From assembly GCF_014235875.1 (NCBI RefSeq), contig NZ_JACJUK010000001.1:702405-766404 (forward strand): a DNA stretch of 64,000 nt, read 5' to 3'. Below are positions 17,516 through 26,767 of the stretch, piece after piece. The notes under the pieces were generated by a model. That model saw only the letters and a list, made by a program, of their open reading frames with translations, was not told the origin of the DNA and ran no database searches. Numbering within the stretch: position 1 is the first letter of the stretch; the number at the start of each line of letters is the position of its first letter. A program made the translations under genes and the position numbers. This DNA comes from Croceivirga lutea. Lineage in GTDB: Bacteria > Bacteroidota > Bacteroidia > Flavobacteriales > Flavobacteriaceae.

Positions 17516-17558
17516 ACAAATTACCTTATCATTTAATCTTTCAATATGATTTTAATCA
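17516..17558 (-). promoter_or_regulatory. cls promoter candidate with FNR/CRP-like site
   Basis: TGATTAAAATCA read on the minus strand (17558-17547) is the same 12-mer as at 29-40. At the 29.5-bp register the minus strand reads TAATTTGT (17523-17516), a TA-TTTG box with one base less between its halves. It is the weakest of the promoter set. Confidence 0.45.
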
Positions 17559-17640
17559 GTTTTGTAAGGGAAGAAAAAATAGGACTAGTATAAAATTATA
17601 ACCTTTAGGTTAGCGTTATACTATTCTTTATAAAAAGAAA

Positions 17641-17670
17641 AAGGCCGTCATTTTCAGACGGCCTTTTTTT
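17641..17670 (-). terminator. terminator of the acetate operon
   Basis: The stem AAGGCCGTC / GACGGCCTT has a 7-nt loop (17641-17665). It lies directly after the acs stop codon, and on the minus strand a T-rich run follows. It also has T7 on the plus side, so it may work both ways. Confidence 0.85.
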
Positions 17671-19579
17671 ATTTTATGACTTCTTTCATAATCTGTTCAA
17701 CAACTTCCGGATTTAGTAGCGTTGAAGTATCACCAAGATTACCCGTATCATTAGAAGCAATTTTACGTAAAATTCTACGCATTATTTTTCCACTTCTTGT
17801 TTTTGGTAAGCCTGGAGTAAACTGAATTTTATCCAATTTAGCTATAGGTCCAATTTTATCAGAAATCTGTTGATTTATCTCTTTTCTTAAATTCTCTCTG
17901 TTTCGAACTTCACCAGTTTCTTTTAAGATTACATAACCATAAAGAGCGTTACCTTTTATATCATGAGGGAAACCAACAATTGCAGATTCTGCTACGGCTG
18001 GGTGTTCATTAACAGCATCTTCAATTGGTGCTGTACCTAAATTATGACCAGAAACTATGATTACATCATCTACTCTACCAGTTATTCTGTAATAGCCTAC
18101 CTCATCTCTTAAAGCACCATCACCTGTAAAATATTTATTCTCAAATGCAGAAAAATAAGTGTCTTTGTAGCGTTGATGATTACCCCAAATTGTTCTAGCT
18201 ATAGATGGCCATGGAAATTTTATACAAAGTCTACCATCAGCAGGGTTTCCTTTTATTTCATTTCCATTTTCATCCATTAATACCGGCTGAATTCCTGGTA
18301 AAGGTAAGGTTGCATAGGTTGGTTTTGTAGGCGTCGAAAACGGAATTGGAGAAATTAGTATGCCTCCTGTTTCTGTTTGCCACCAAGTATCAACAATAGG
18401 GCTTTGTTTCATTCCAATATGGTCGTTGTACCAATGCCATGCTTCTTCATTTATGGGTTCCCCTACTGTACCTAGAACTTTTAAACTATCTAAATTATAC
18501 TTGGTTACAAAATCAATATTCTCTTTAGCTAAAGCTCTAATTGCTGTTGGTGCGGTATAGAACTGATTTACTTTATGTTTCTCTACAATTTCCCAAAAAC
18601 GACCATAATCTGGATAAGAAGGCACACCTTCAAACATAACTGTGGTGGCACCGTTTGCCAATGGACCATACACTATATAAGAGTGACCAGTAATCCAACC
18701 AATGTCTGCAGTACACCAATACACATCTTCTTCTTTATATTGAAATACGTTTTTAAAGGTGTATGCTGTATAAACCATGTACCCACCTGTAGTATGTAAC
18801 ATGCCTTTGGGTCTACCTGTAGATCCAGAGGTATACAATATAAACAAGGGGTCTTCTGCATCCATAACCTCAGGCACACAATCGCCATAAGCAGCATCAA
18901 GTAAAGGTTGTAACCATTCATCTCTGCCTTCTTTCATAGAAATATCAGAGTTGATACGCTTTGCCACTAATACTTTATCTACCGTTTTACATTGTTCTAA
19001 AGCATCATCAACAATACCTTTTAAATCAATTGATTTACTGCCTCTATAAGACCCATCTGATGTAATTACCATTTTTGCCTCACAGTCATTTACTCTTGTT
19101 GCCAATGCGGTTGAAGAAAACCCTGCAAAAACAACAGAGTGGATAGCTCCAATACGTGCACAAGCCAAAACTGAAATTGCTAATTCTGGAATCATTGGAA
19201 GATATATAATTACCCTGTCTCCCTTTTTAATACCTTTTTCTTTAAGAACATTAGCAAACTTGCTCACTCTTTCGTGTAGTTGCCTATAAGTAATGTGTTC
19301 AGCTTCTTCTTTTGGGTCATTAGGCTCAAACAAAATGGCAGTTTTATCACCTCTAACGTGTAAATGTCTGTCTATACAGTTTTCAGTAATATTTAATTTA
19401 GCCCCTTGGAACCATTTAATTTCTGGTTTAGAGAAGTCCCAATCTAAAACCTTATCCCACTTTTTTCGCCATAAAAAGTGTTCTTCAGCAACTTCTTCCC
19501 AAAAACTTTCTGGATTACGAACTGATTTACGATAAACCTGAAAGTATTCTTCTAAATGTTTAATATGGTAATTACTCAT
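17669..19579 (-). CDS. acs: acetyl-CoA synthetase
   Basis: A 636-residue AMP-forming acetate-CoA ligase, cytoplasmic: acetate + ATP + CoA to acetyl-CoA. The P-loop-like motif YTSGSTGRPKGMLHTTGG, the adenylation motif TWWQTETGG and the C-terminal motif PKTRSGKIMRR, whose Lys is the usual acetylation switch, are all present. Length is typical (about 650). Its start overlaps the preceding synthetase gene by 4 bp (ATGA), so it is the last gene of the operon, closed by the hairpin at 17641. Confidence 0.95.
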   Translation of the reverse strand: MSNYHIKHLEEYFQVYRKSVRNPESFWEEVAEEHFLWRKKWDKVLDWDFSKPEIKWFQGAKLNITENCIDRHLHVRGDKTAILFEPNDPKEEAEHITYRQLHERVSKFANVLKEKGIKKGDRVIIYLPMIPELAISVLACARIGAIHSVVFAGFSSTALATRVNDCEAKMVITSDGSYRGSKSIDLKGIVDDALEQCKTVDKVLVAKRINSDISMKEGRDEWLQPLLDAAYGDCVPEVMDAEDPLFILYTSGSTGRPKGMLHTTGGYMVYTAYTFKNVFQYKEEDVYWCTADIGWITGHSYIVYGPLANGATTVMFEGVPSYPDYGRFWEIVEKHKVNQFYTAPTAIRALAKENIDFVTKYNLDSLKVLGTVGEPINEEAWHWYNDHIGMKQSPIVDTWWQTETGGILISPIPFSTPTKPTYATLPLPGIQPVLMDENGNEIKGNPADGRLCIKFPWPSIARTIWGNHQRYKDTYFSAFENKYFTGDGALRDEVGYYRITGRVDDVIIVSGHNLGTAPIEDAVNEHPAVAESAIVGFPHDIKGNALYGYVILKETGEVRNRENLRKEINQQISDKIGPIAKLDKIQFTPGLPKTRSGKIMRRILRKIASNDTGNLGDTSTLLNPEVVEQIMKEVIK

Positions 19580-21483
19580 GTTAATTGGTTTTTATGTATT
19601 CCTATATTATTTGATATGTAAATTGATTTAATCTCTTCTATAATTGCTACATCGTCAATTGTCGATGGAATTGCATATTCTGTTTTGTCAGCGATATTTC
19701 TCAATAATTTTCGTAAAATTTTACCTGAACGTGTTTTTGGTAATCTATTTACTACCAATACATCTTTGAATGAGGCAACCGCACCTATTTCATTACGAAC
19801 CATTTGAACAACCTCTTCTGATAATTTTTGAACATCATTAGAAATACCTGACTTTAGTACCGCAAGCCCCATAGGCTTTTGTCCTTTAATATCACAGTGA
19901 ACACCAAAGACAGCACATTCAGCAATATGAGGATGCGAGGCTACGATTTCTTCCATTTCTGCAGTTGACAAACGGTGGCCAGCCACATTTATAACATCAT
20001 CTACTCTACCGGTAATGTATAGGTATCCATCTTCATCAAAATATCCTCCATCACCTGAGAAATAGTAACCAGGAAATTTTTCTAAGTAACCCGCCTTAAA
20101 GCGTTCCGTGTTATTCCAAATATCTAATAAGCAACCAGGCGGAAGAGGTAATTTAACAAGCACATAACCTTCTTGTTTAGGCTTGCACTCTTTTCCTTGT
20201 TCATTTATAATTTTTATATCATAACCACATACTGGAAAACTAGCTGAACCGGGTTTAACTGGTAAAGGTTCTACACCCACCATATTTGCTAACATTGGCC
20301 ACCCAGACTCTGTTTGCCACCAATGGTCAATTACAGGTACTTTGAGTTTTTGTTCTGTCCATCTAAGGGTAGCAACATCACAGCGTTCACCGGCTAAAAA
20401 TTGATACTTAAGACTAGATAAATCATACTTTTTAATTAGTTCTCCTTCTGAGTCTTCTTTTTTTATTGCTCTTATAGCAGTAGGTGCCGTGAACATTACA
20501 TTAACAGCATAGTCTTGTATAACTCTCCAAAAAGTTCCAGCATCTGGTGTTTTAATAGGTTTGCCTTCAAAGAGAACAGTAGAATTTCTGTTCAAAAGTG
20601 GACCGTAAACAATGTAACTGTGCCCAACAACCCAACCTACATCACTGGCAGCCCAATACACATCACCTTCATTAACAGCATAAACATTTTTCATAGAAAA
20701 TTTTAATGCAGTTGCATATCCACCGGTATCTCTTACAATACCTTTAGGAGTACCTGTTGTACCAGAAGTATATAGAATATATAAAGGATGATTAGCGTTT
20801 AATTTTACTGGTGGCGTAGCTTGGGCATTTTTAACCAAATTTTCATAATCAAAATCACGTTTATTTGTAGTGTAAGTTACTCCAAGCTTTCTATCATAAA
20901 CCACAACTTTTTCTGGTTTATATTTTGCGAGTTCTATAGCTTGATCTACAAAAGGCTTGTAAGGAATTATTCTTTCAATTTCGATACCGTTACTAGCAGT
21001 AATTATCAATTTTGGTTCACAATCATCTATTCTAATAGCCAATTCATGAGGGGCAAAACCACCAAATACTACAGAATGGGTTACACCTATTCTTGCACAA
21101 GCAAGCATAGCATATATTGCTTGTGGTATCATTGGCATGTAGATGATTGCCGTATCTCCCTTTTTTAAGCCAAGACTAATTAAACCTCCAGCTAATTTAG
21201 ATACTTCTTCCAACAGTTTTTGGTAGGTAATTTGCTCCTTACGTCCACTTACTGGAGAATCATAATAAATAGCAACTTGATTACCATATCCTTCATTAAC
21301 ATGTTTATCTATACACAAGTAGCTCATGTTAAGTTCACCATCTAAAAACCAATCAAAACTGCCTTTATCATTAGCCTTCAATATTTTTTTTGGAAATGTA
21401 TACCAGTTCAACTGCTGCGCTTGTTTTTTCCAAAAATTTTGAGGATTGTCGATACTTTCTTTGTATAAATCTTGGTAACTCAT
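19576..21483 (-). CDS. propionyl-CoA synthetase-like acyl-CoA ligase (PrpE-like)
   Basis: A 635-residue AMP-forming ligase paralogous to acs. It has YTSGTTGTPKGIVRDTGGY, HWWQTESGWP and PKTRSGKILRK. The N-terminal WKKQAQQLNWYTFPKKIL and the GWP variant of the adenylation motif are those of propionate-CoA ligases (PrpE) rather than of Acs, so propionate or a similar short chain acid is the likely substrate. It lies 9 bp after the receiver gene and overlaps acs by 4 bp. Substrate choice is inference from motif type. Confidence 0.85.
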   Translation of the reverse strand: MSYQDLYKESIDNPQNFWKKQAQQLNWYTFPKKILKANDKGSFDWFLDGELNMSYLCIDKHVNEGYGNQVAIYYDSPVSGRKEQITYQKLLEEVSKLAGGLISLGLKKGDTAIIYMPMIPQAIYAMLACARIGVTHSVVFGGFAPHELAIRIDDCEPKLIITASNGIEIERIIPYKPFVDQAIELAKYKPEKVVVYDRKLGVTYTTNKRDFDYENLVKNAQATPPVKLNANHPLYILYTSGTTGTPKGIVRDTGGYATALKFSMKNVYAVNEGDVYWAASDVGWVVGHSYIVYGPLLNRNSTVLFEGKPIKTPDAGTFWRVIQDYAVNVMFTAPTAIRAIKKEDSEGELIKKYDLSSLKYQFLAGERCDVATLRWTEQKLKVPVIDHWWQTESGWPMLANMVGVEPLPVKPGSASFPVCGYDIKIINEQGKECKPKQEGYVLVKLPLPPGCLLDIWNNTERFKAGYLEKFPGYYFSGDGGYFDEDGYLYITGRVDDVINVAGHRLSTAEMEEIVASHPHIAECAVFGVHCDIKGQKPMGLAVLKSGISNDVQKLSEEVVQMVRNEIGAVASFKDVLVVNRLPKTRSGKILRKLLRNIADKTEYAIPSTIDDVAIIEEIKSIYISNNIGIHKNQLT

Positions 21484-21492
21484 GACAGGGTT

Positions 21493-21858
21493 TTACGCTA
21501 TTTGTTCTTCTATATTTTGTATAATCTTTTTAACTGAAAAAGGTTTAGTAAAATATCCGTCGGCACCTAAAAGCAGACCCTTTTCTATATCTGATTCTTT
21601 AGATTTAGCCGAAAGAAAAAAGATTTTAGTTTTATTAAAATCATTATTAGATTTTAAAATTTTCAAAGTTTCATACCCGTCTACTTGTGGCATCATAACA
21701 TCTAATAATATTACATCCGGAATGTGCTTTTTTGTTATTTCTAATGCTTCAAATCCGTCTCTAGCTATATAAACCAAAAAGTCTTTCTTTTTAAATGCAT
21801 ATTCTAAAGACATTACTATGTTTGGCTCATCATCTACTATTAAAATTTTCTTTTTCAT
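21493..21858 (-). CDS. single-domain response regulator
   Basis: A 121-residue CheY-like receiver with Asp9-Asp10, phospho-acceptor Asp53 (LLDVMMPQVDGYE) and Lys105 (TKPFS). There is no output domain. Its start overlaps the stop of the symporter-kinase gene by 4 bp, so it is almost certainly the phosphate acceptor of that kinase. How a receiver without DNA-binding part controls the operon is not visible here. Confidence 0.92.
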   Translation of the reverse strand: MKKKILIVDDEPNIVMSLEYAFKKKDFLVYIARDGFEALEITKKHIPDVILLDVMMPQVDGYETLKILKSNNDFNKTKIFFLSAKSKESDIEKGLLLGADGYFTKPFSVKKIIQNIEEQIA

Positions 21859-24509
21859 TTCACCTTTTTTGGAATTGTAAACGCTATACGAGCTCCTTTT
21901 TTATATTTCTTATCTATCCAAATATCACCTTTGTGACTTTCAATAATTTTTTTGCAAATGGCTAATCCAAAACCGCTGCCTTGTGGTTTTTTGGTATTTT
22001 GACCTTTTGATTGATAAAATTTTTCAAACACATAATTTTGGTCTTCTTTTGGTATTCCTTTCCCATTATCTGCCACAGAAACTTCTATAAAATCCTTAAA
22101 AATTATTGTGCTTATTTTTATAATTCCCTTTTTTGGTTTGGTGAATTTTAATGCATTTGATAATAGGTTTATTAGTACTTGTATTATGCGGTCTTCATCA
22201 TATTCAGCAATTATATCCTCATTTTTATCATAAATAACTTTTATGGTGTTTTTGTTGGCTAAATGAGAAATTGCACTAATAGATTTCTTTATTGTACTAT
22301 CGATGTAATAACTTTTTATTTCTAATTCTGTTCGGTCATTTGATAGCTTTTCTAAATCAAGAATATTGTTAATTAAGGTACTTAGTCTTTCTGTATCTTG
22401 TTCAATATTTTTTAAAAACTGCTGTCTTAAAACATCTGGCATATCTGTATCTTCTAAAACTTCAGAAGCAGCTTTTATGGCAGTAATGGGCGTTTTTAAT
22501 TCGTGTGCAACGGTGTCTAAAAACTCATCTTTAAGTTTATCTTGTTTACGTAACTCTTCATTAGCCTCTCTCAACTTACTAGTTAAGTTAGCCAATTCTT
22601 CAGATTTTTCAACCAAAAGTTTATTCGAAGCTTTGGTTTCTTTACTCTCTTCTAAAATATTAAGAACCTCAATTAAACCAATGGGCTTTTCTTTCGAAAC
22701 TGAGGAGAGCAATATTTTTGCTGACGTACTTCCAATGCTTCCGGTAAGTAATTTTTCAGAAAAATTTATTAAACGGGAATCTGCTTTTTCTTCAGTTTCT
22801 GAAATATTATATTTTTTATTAAAAATATTGAGCGCTCTATTGGTTCTTGTCTCCCCTAAAAAACGATTTAATAATCGTTTAATATCGTCTACATAGGCCT
22901 CTCCTTTCCAAACAAATGCTCCCTCTTGAAGATTAGCATAGTTCTGGTCATTTACATAAAGTTCTGCATAATTTCTTTCTCTATAATTTCCTTTAGCTGA
23001 CAAACTAAATGTGACAAAAGCAAATCCATTAAAAAGAATACTCCACATAAAAGCATTACTTTCTGGAGAGAGAAATTGTATTGAAAAAATGGAGTCTGAA
23101 GTTATATTAGCAATACCTATTACTTGACTCATAATGGGCAACAATAGTTTATAAAAAACAATTAAAAGCCCTATAAGTATTCCTAAAATAGCTGCTTTAG
23201 CTGTACCTCTTCTCCAAAACAAACCGAGAAAAAACGAAGGAGCCAATTGCGCAATTATAACAAAAGAAATAAGTCCAATAGAATACAGTGAAAGTTCTTT
23301 AGAGAACGTATCATAGAAAAAATAAGATACTATTATTAAAATAAATATAGATAGACGTCTAATTGCTTTGATTCTTTTCTCATTTTCAAGAGGGTTTCCT
23401 TCAACTAACTTTTTTATAAACCCGTAAGGAATAATAATGTTATTACTAACCATAGTTGACAAGGCTAAAGTAGAAACCACAATCATTGAAATAACGGCAG
23501 AAAAACCACCTATGAATACTAAAGCACTCAAAATTAAATGCTGGTTACTTAGCGGTAATAACAACGTATAGTAATCGTGATTTAAAGAACTAGGTAAGCG
23601 AATGTTACCAGCCCAAGCAATAAAAATCACAAAAACATTAAATAACAAAAGATAAAGTGGAAATAACCAAATTGCGGTTTTTAGGTGTTTTTGATTATCA
23701 TTTTCCACCACAGCCACATGGAACTGTCTTGGTAATAAAAATAGGACGAAGAATGACAAACAAATGGTGAATAACCAATTAAAACCATCTTCTAATTTTC
23801 CAAAAGTTGCTAATTGTTTAAAATTTACTGATGCAGAGGCTTGTTGGTAAATGTCCTCTGTACCATCAAATAGATAAAAGGTTATATAAATACCCACTAT
23901 TAAAAAGAAGGTTAACTTAATAATAGACTCAATAGCAACTGTTGCAATAATGCCTTTTCTACGTTGTGAAGTATCTGTAGATAAGGTTCCAAAAAAAGCT
24001 ACAAAAATGGCAATAACTAAAGCTATATAGAATGTAGAATCATCTAAAAAACCAGTTGACACATAGCTTTCCTCACTTGACATTATAGAAAAAGTTTCTG
24101 AAACGGCTTTTAGTTGTAAAGCTATATAAGGAATAACTGCAATCAAACATGTTATTGTAACAAGAGCCCCAATGGCCCTATTATTGCCATAACGCATTGA
24201 AATAAAATCAGCTATGCTTGAAATTTTATGTTGTTTTGAAATTCTGATAATCTTTCGCATTAGCACAATCCAAAGTGGCAATGCTATTACTGGCCCAAGA
24301 TAAATAGGAAGAAAATCTATACCTGATTTTGAAGCAATACCCACGCTACCGTAGTAGGTCCATGCGGTACAATAAACCGCTAAAGAAAGAGTGTATACGT
24401 AGGGGTTGTTAATCCATTTACTATGTCTTTTTAACTCTGCTCTATAAGCTAAAATAAAGAGCATTATTAAATAGCAAATAATAATGGTAAAAAGCAGATA
24501 GTTACTCAT
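21855..24509 (-). CDS. sodium/solute symporter-histidine kinase fusion (CbrA-like sensor)
   Basis: An 884-residue membrane sensor. About residues 1-560 form the 12-13 helix SSS transporter fold; a coiled linker (about 625-660) leads to HisKA with VAHELKTPITAI and a full HATPase (NLLSNALKF, DNGKGIPKEDQ, GSGFGLAICKK). Such proteins couple passage or binding of a carboxylate or amino acid to kinase activity, as in Pseudomonas CbrA. It overlaps the small membrane protein gene by 8 bp and the receiver gene by 4 bp. The context suggests it senses acetate or propionate. Confidence 0.93.
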   Translation of the reverse strand: MSNYLLFTIIICYLIMLFILAYRAELKRHSKWINNPYVYTLSLAVYCTAWTYYGSVGIASKSGIDFLPIYLGPVIALPLWIVLMRKIIRISKQHKISSIADFISMRYGNNRAIGALVTITCLIAVIPYIALQLKAVSETFSIMSSEESYVSTGFLDDSTFYIALVIAIFVAFFGTLSTDTSQRRKGIIATVAIESIIKLTFFLIVGIYITFYLFDGTEDIYQQASASVNFKQLATFGKLEDGFNWLFTICLSFFVLFLLPRQFHVAVVENDNQKHLKTAIWLFPLYLLLFNVFVIFIAWAGNIRLPSSLNHDYYTLLLPLSNQHLILSALVFIGGFSAVISMIVVSTLALSTMVSNNIIIPYGFIKKLVEGNPLENEKRIKAIRRLSIFILIIVSYFFYDTFSKELSLYSIGLISFVIIAQLAPSFFLGLFWRRGTAKAAILGILIGLLIVFYKLLLPIMSQVIGIANITSDSIFSIQFLSPESNAFMWSILFNGFAFVTFSLSAKGNYRERNYAELYVNDQNYANLQEGAFVWKGEAYVDDIKRLLNRFLGETRTNRALNIFNKKYNISETEEKADSRLINFSEKLLTGSIGSTSAKILLSSVSKEKPIGLIEVLNILEESKETKASNKLLVEKSEELANLTSKLREANEELRKQDKLKDEFLDTVAHELKTPITAIKAASEVLEDTDMPDVLRQQFLKNIEQDTERLSTLINNILDLEKLSNDRTELEIKSYYIDSTIKKSISAISHLANKNTIKVIYDKNEDIIAEYDEDRIIQVLINLLSNALKFTKPKKGIIKISTIIFKDFIEVSVADNGKGIPKEDQNYVFEKFYQSKGQNTKKPQGSGFGLAICKKIIESHKGDIWIDKKYKKGARIAFTIPKKVK

Positions 24510-24702
24510 AAAATCTTTTTAATACGATATATGAGATAATTACCGCCACTAACCAGCTACAAAAAATAACCAAGTAGAATATGGGAATTCCTAGAATAGA
24601 ATCCGGATAATTATAAATAGTAACCAAAGGCACATTCCATAAAACAAAAAGAAATATGGAAATTAAAAATAGCTTTTGTTGATGCCTTTTTTTCATATTC
24701 AT
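24502..24702 (-). CDS. small two-helix membrane protein
   Basis: A 66-residue protein with two hydrophobic helices (about 11-31 and 38-60) and basic ends. It overlaps the symporter-kinase start by 8 bp. Its size, topology and place resemble small accessory proteins encoded before SSS-type transporters (DUF3311-like), but the sequence similarity is not decisive. A role in folding or partnering the adjacent symporter-kinase is inferred from position only. The second Met (24696) is an alternative start. Confidence 0.65.
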   Translation of the reverse strand: MNMKKRHQQKLFLISIFLFVLWNVPLVTIYNYPDSILGIPIFYLVIFCSWLVAVIISYIVLKRFYE

Positions 24703-24729
24703 AATTACATGCTCTTAAAAATACAAAGC

Positions 24730-24750
24730 AGTGCGTTTAAAAACGCACCA
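24730..24750. repeat. hairpin between symporter and sensor genes
   Basis: The inverted repeat GTGCGTTT / AAACGCAC lies in the 69-bp gap between the symporter gene and the small membrane protein gene. With no T-run of length on the minus strand, it is more likely an mRNA processing or attenuation hairpin than a full terminator. Confidence 0.45.
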
Positions 24751-24771
24751 CTTTGCGTAACCAACTAATAT

Positions 24772-26466
24772 TTAATGTGAAACAGCATCACCAGCACCAC
24801 TCGGAATTCTAATATCTTCTACGATATCTTGAACTTCTTGTGGAGGTTCTTCAGTAAAAGCATTTACTACTAACGAAACCACAAAGTTTACAATCATGGC
24901 TATTGTACCAAATCCTTCTGGTGAAATACCAAACCACCAATCTTCTTGTGTGCCTCCACCAAATAATTGTAGTTTATACTTTAACATATAGAAAAGCATT
25001 AAGGTAATACCTACTATCATTCCAGCGATTGCACCTTTACTATTCATTTTCTTATAGAATATGCCAAGAATAATAGCTGGGAAAAATGATGCCGCAGCCA
25101 AACCAAACGCTAGTGCAACTACCGCAGCCACAAAACCTGGCGGGTTAATTCCAAAATAACCTGCAATTACTACAGCTCCAACTGCTGAAATTCTTGCCGC
25201 TACTAATTCACCTTTTTCAGATAGTTCTGGATTTATAACTTTCTTGATTAAATCATGAGAAACAGCTGAAGAAATTACTAATAATAAACCAGCTGCAGTT
25301 GAAAGTGCAGCAGCTAAACCACCAGCTGCAACTAATGCAATAACCCAAGCTGGTAGATTTGCAATTTCAGGATTAGCCAAAACCATAATATCTCTATTGA
25401 CAGTAAGTTCATTTTTTTCGGCATCACCAACATATTGTATGGTACCATTTTCATTTTTATCGTCAAAAGCTATTAGACCTGTAGTTTCCCATTTTTTAAA
25501 CCACTCTGGCATATTTGCATATTCTTTATTGCTAACAGTTTCAATTAAATTTGTTCTAGCAAAAACTGCTACTGCTGGTGCAGTGGTATAAAGAATAGCG
25601 ATAAATAATAAAGCTAAGCCGGCTGATTTTCTAGCATCTTTTACACGTTTAACTGTAAAGAATCTTACAATAACATGGGGTAGACCTGCTGTACCAACCA
25701 TTAAAGCAAAGGTTATAGCAAAAACATCAATCAAGCTCTTAGAACCATTAGTATACTCTGTAAAGCCTAATTCTGTTGATAAACCATCTAATTTATCTAG
25801 TAAATACATACCTGAACCATCAGTCAATGAACTTCCAAAACCTAATTGAGGTACCGGGTTACCAGTCATTTGTATAGAAATAAATATGGCTGGAACCATA
25901 AAAGCGAATATCAATACGCAATACTGTGCAACCTGAGTGTATGTAATTCCTTTCATTCCACCTAGCACGGCATAGAAAAGAACGATTATCATACCAATAA
26001 TTACCCCAGTATTGATTTCAACTTCTAAAAATCTAGAAAAAACAATTCCAACTCCTCTCATTTGACCCGCCACATAGGTAAATGAAACGATTATAGCACA
26101 AACCACGGCTACCACACGTGCAGTTTTACTATAATATCTTTCACCAATAAAATCTGGAACGGTAAACTTTCCAAACTTTCTTAGATAAGGAGCTAAAAGC
26201 AAGGCCAATAGAACGTAACCTCCTGTCCATCCCATTAGATAAACAGAGCCGTCATAACCTGCAAAAGCAATAATACCTGCCATACCCATAAATGAAGCTG
26301 CCGACATCCAATCAGCCGCGGTAGCAAGACCGTTAGCCAATGGCGAAACTCCGCCACCTGCAACGTAAAATTCTTTAGTTGAACCAGCTCTAGACCATAT
26401 AGCAATACCTATATATAGGCTAAAAGTTAAGGCCACTATTATCCATGTCCATAATTGTACACTCAT
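24772..26466 (-). CDS. sodium/solute symporter large subunit (VC_2705/ActP-like)
   Basis: A 564-residue SSS-family inner membrane protein, about 13 helices, with the family signature region AAALSTAAGLLLVISSAVSHD and GLAAASFFPAIILGIFYKK. An extramembrane insert at about 310-355 is visible. It follows the DUF4212 gene by 26 bp; this pair is typical of two-component symporters for acetate or other monocarboxylates. With two acyl-CoA ligases in the same operon, short-chain fatty acid uptake is the likely job. Confidence 0.92.
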   Translation of the reverse strand: MSVQLWTWIIVALTFSLYIGIAIWSRAGSTKEFYVAGGGVSPLANGLATAADWMSAASFMGMAGIIAFAGYDGSVYLMGWTGGYVLLALLLAPYLRKFGKFTVPDFIGERYYSKTARVVAVVCAIIVSFTYVAGQMRGVGIVFSRFLEVEINTGVIIGMIIVLFYAVLGGMKGITYTQVAQYCVLIFAFMVPAIFISIQMTGNPVPQLGFGSSLTDGSGMYLLDKLDGLSTELGFTEYTNGSKSLIDVFAITFALMVGTAGLPHVIVRFFTVKRVKDARKSAGLALLFIAILYTTAPAVAVFARTNLIETVSNKEYANMPEWFKKWETTGLIAFDDKNENGTIQYVGDAEKNELTVNRDIMVLANPEIANLPAWVIALVAAGGLAAALSTAAGLLLVISSAVSHDLIKKVINPELSEKGELVAARISAVGAVVIAGYFGINPPGFVAAVVALAFGLAAASFFPAIILGIFYKKMNSKGAIAGMIVGITLMLFYMLKYKLQLFGGGTQEDWWFGISPEGFGTIAMIVNFVVSLVVNAFTEEPPQEVQDIVEDIRIPSGAGDAVSH

Positions 26467-26492
26467 AATTTTATTTTTTGTAGTTAGTTAGT

Positions 26493-26756
26493 TTAATCTT
26501 CATCATATCCATATTTCTTGTCCAGTTTGTTCATCAACCTTACGTAGACAAAAATGAGTATTACGAAAACATAAATTGATCCTTGTTGTGCAAACCAAAA
26601 TCCTAGTTTAAAACCACCGACTCTTATGGAGTTAAGTGCATCTTTAAAAAGAATTCCAGCACCATAGGATACTAAAAACCAAATAGTTAATAGTATGACC
26701 AGATATCTTAAATTTTCTTTCCAATAGGCTGTTGCCTTTTTCTGTTTTTCGCTCAT
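26493..26756 (-). CDS. DUF4212 symporter small subunit
   Basis: An 87-residue protein with two membrane helices (about 16-38 and 52-72). The AYWKENLRYLVILL start and the LGFWFAQQGSIYVFV second helix are those of DUF4212, the small subunit that pairs with VC_2705-type sodium/solute symporters. It is placed directly before the symporter gene (26 bp) and 11 bp after the porin gene. Confidence 0.92.
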   Translation of the reverse strand: MSEKQKKATAYWKENLRYLVILLTIWFLVSYGAGILFKDALNSIRVGGFKLGFWFAQQGSIYVFVILIFVYVRLMNKLDKKYGYDED

Positions 26757-26767
26757 ATTCCTGTGTT

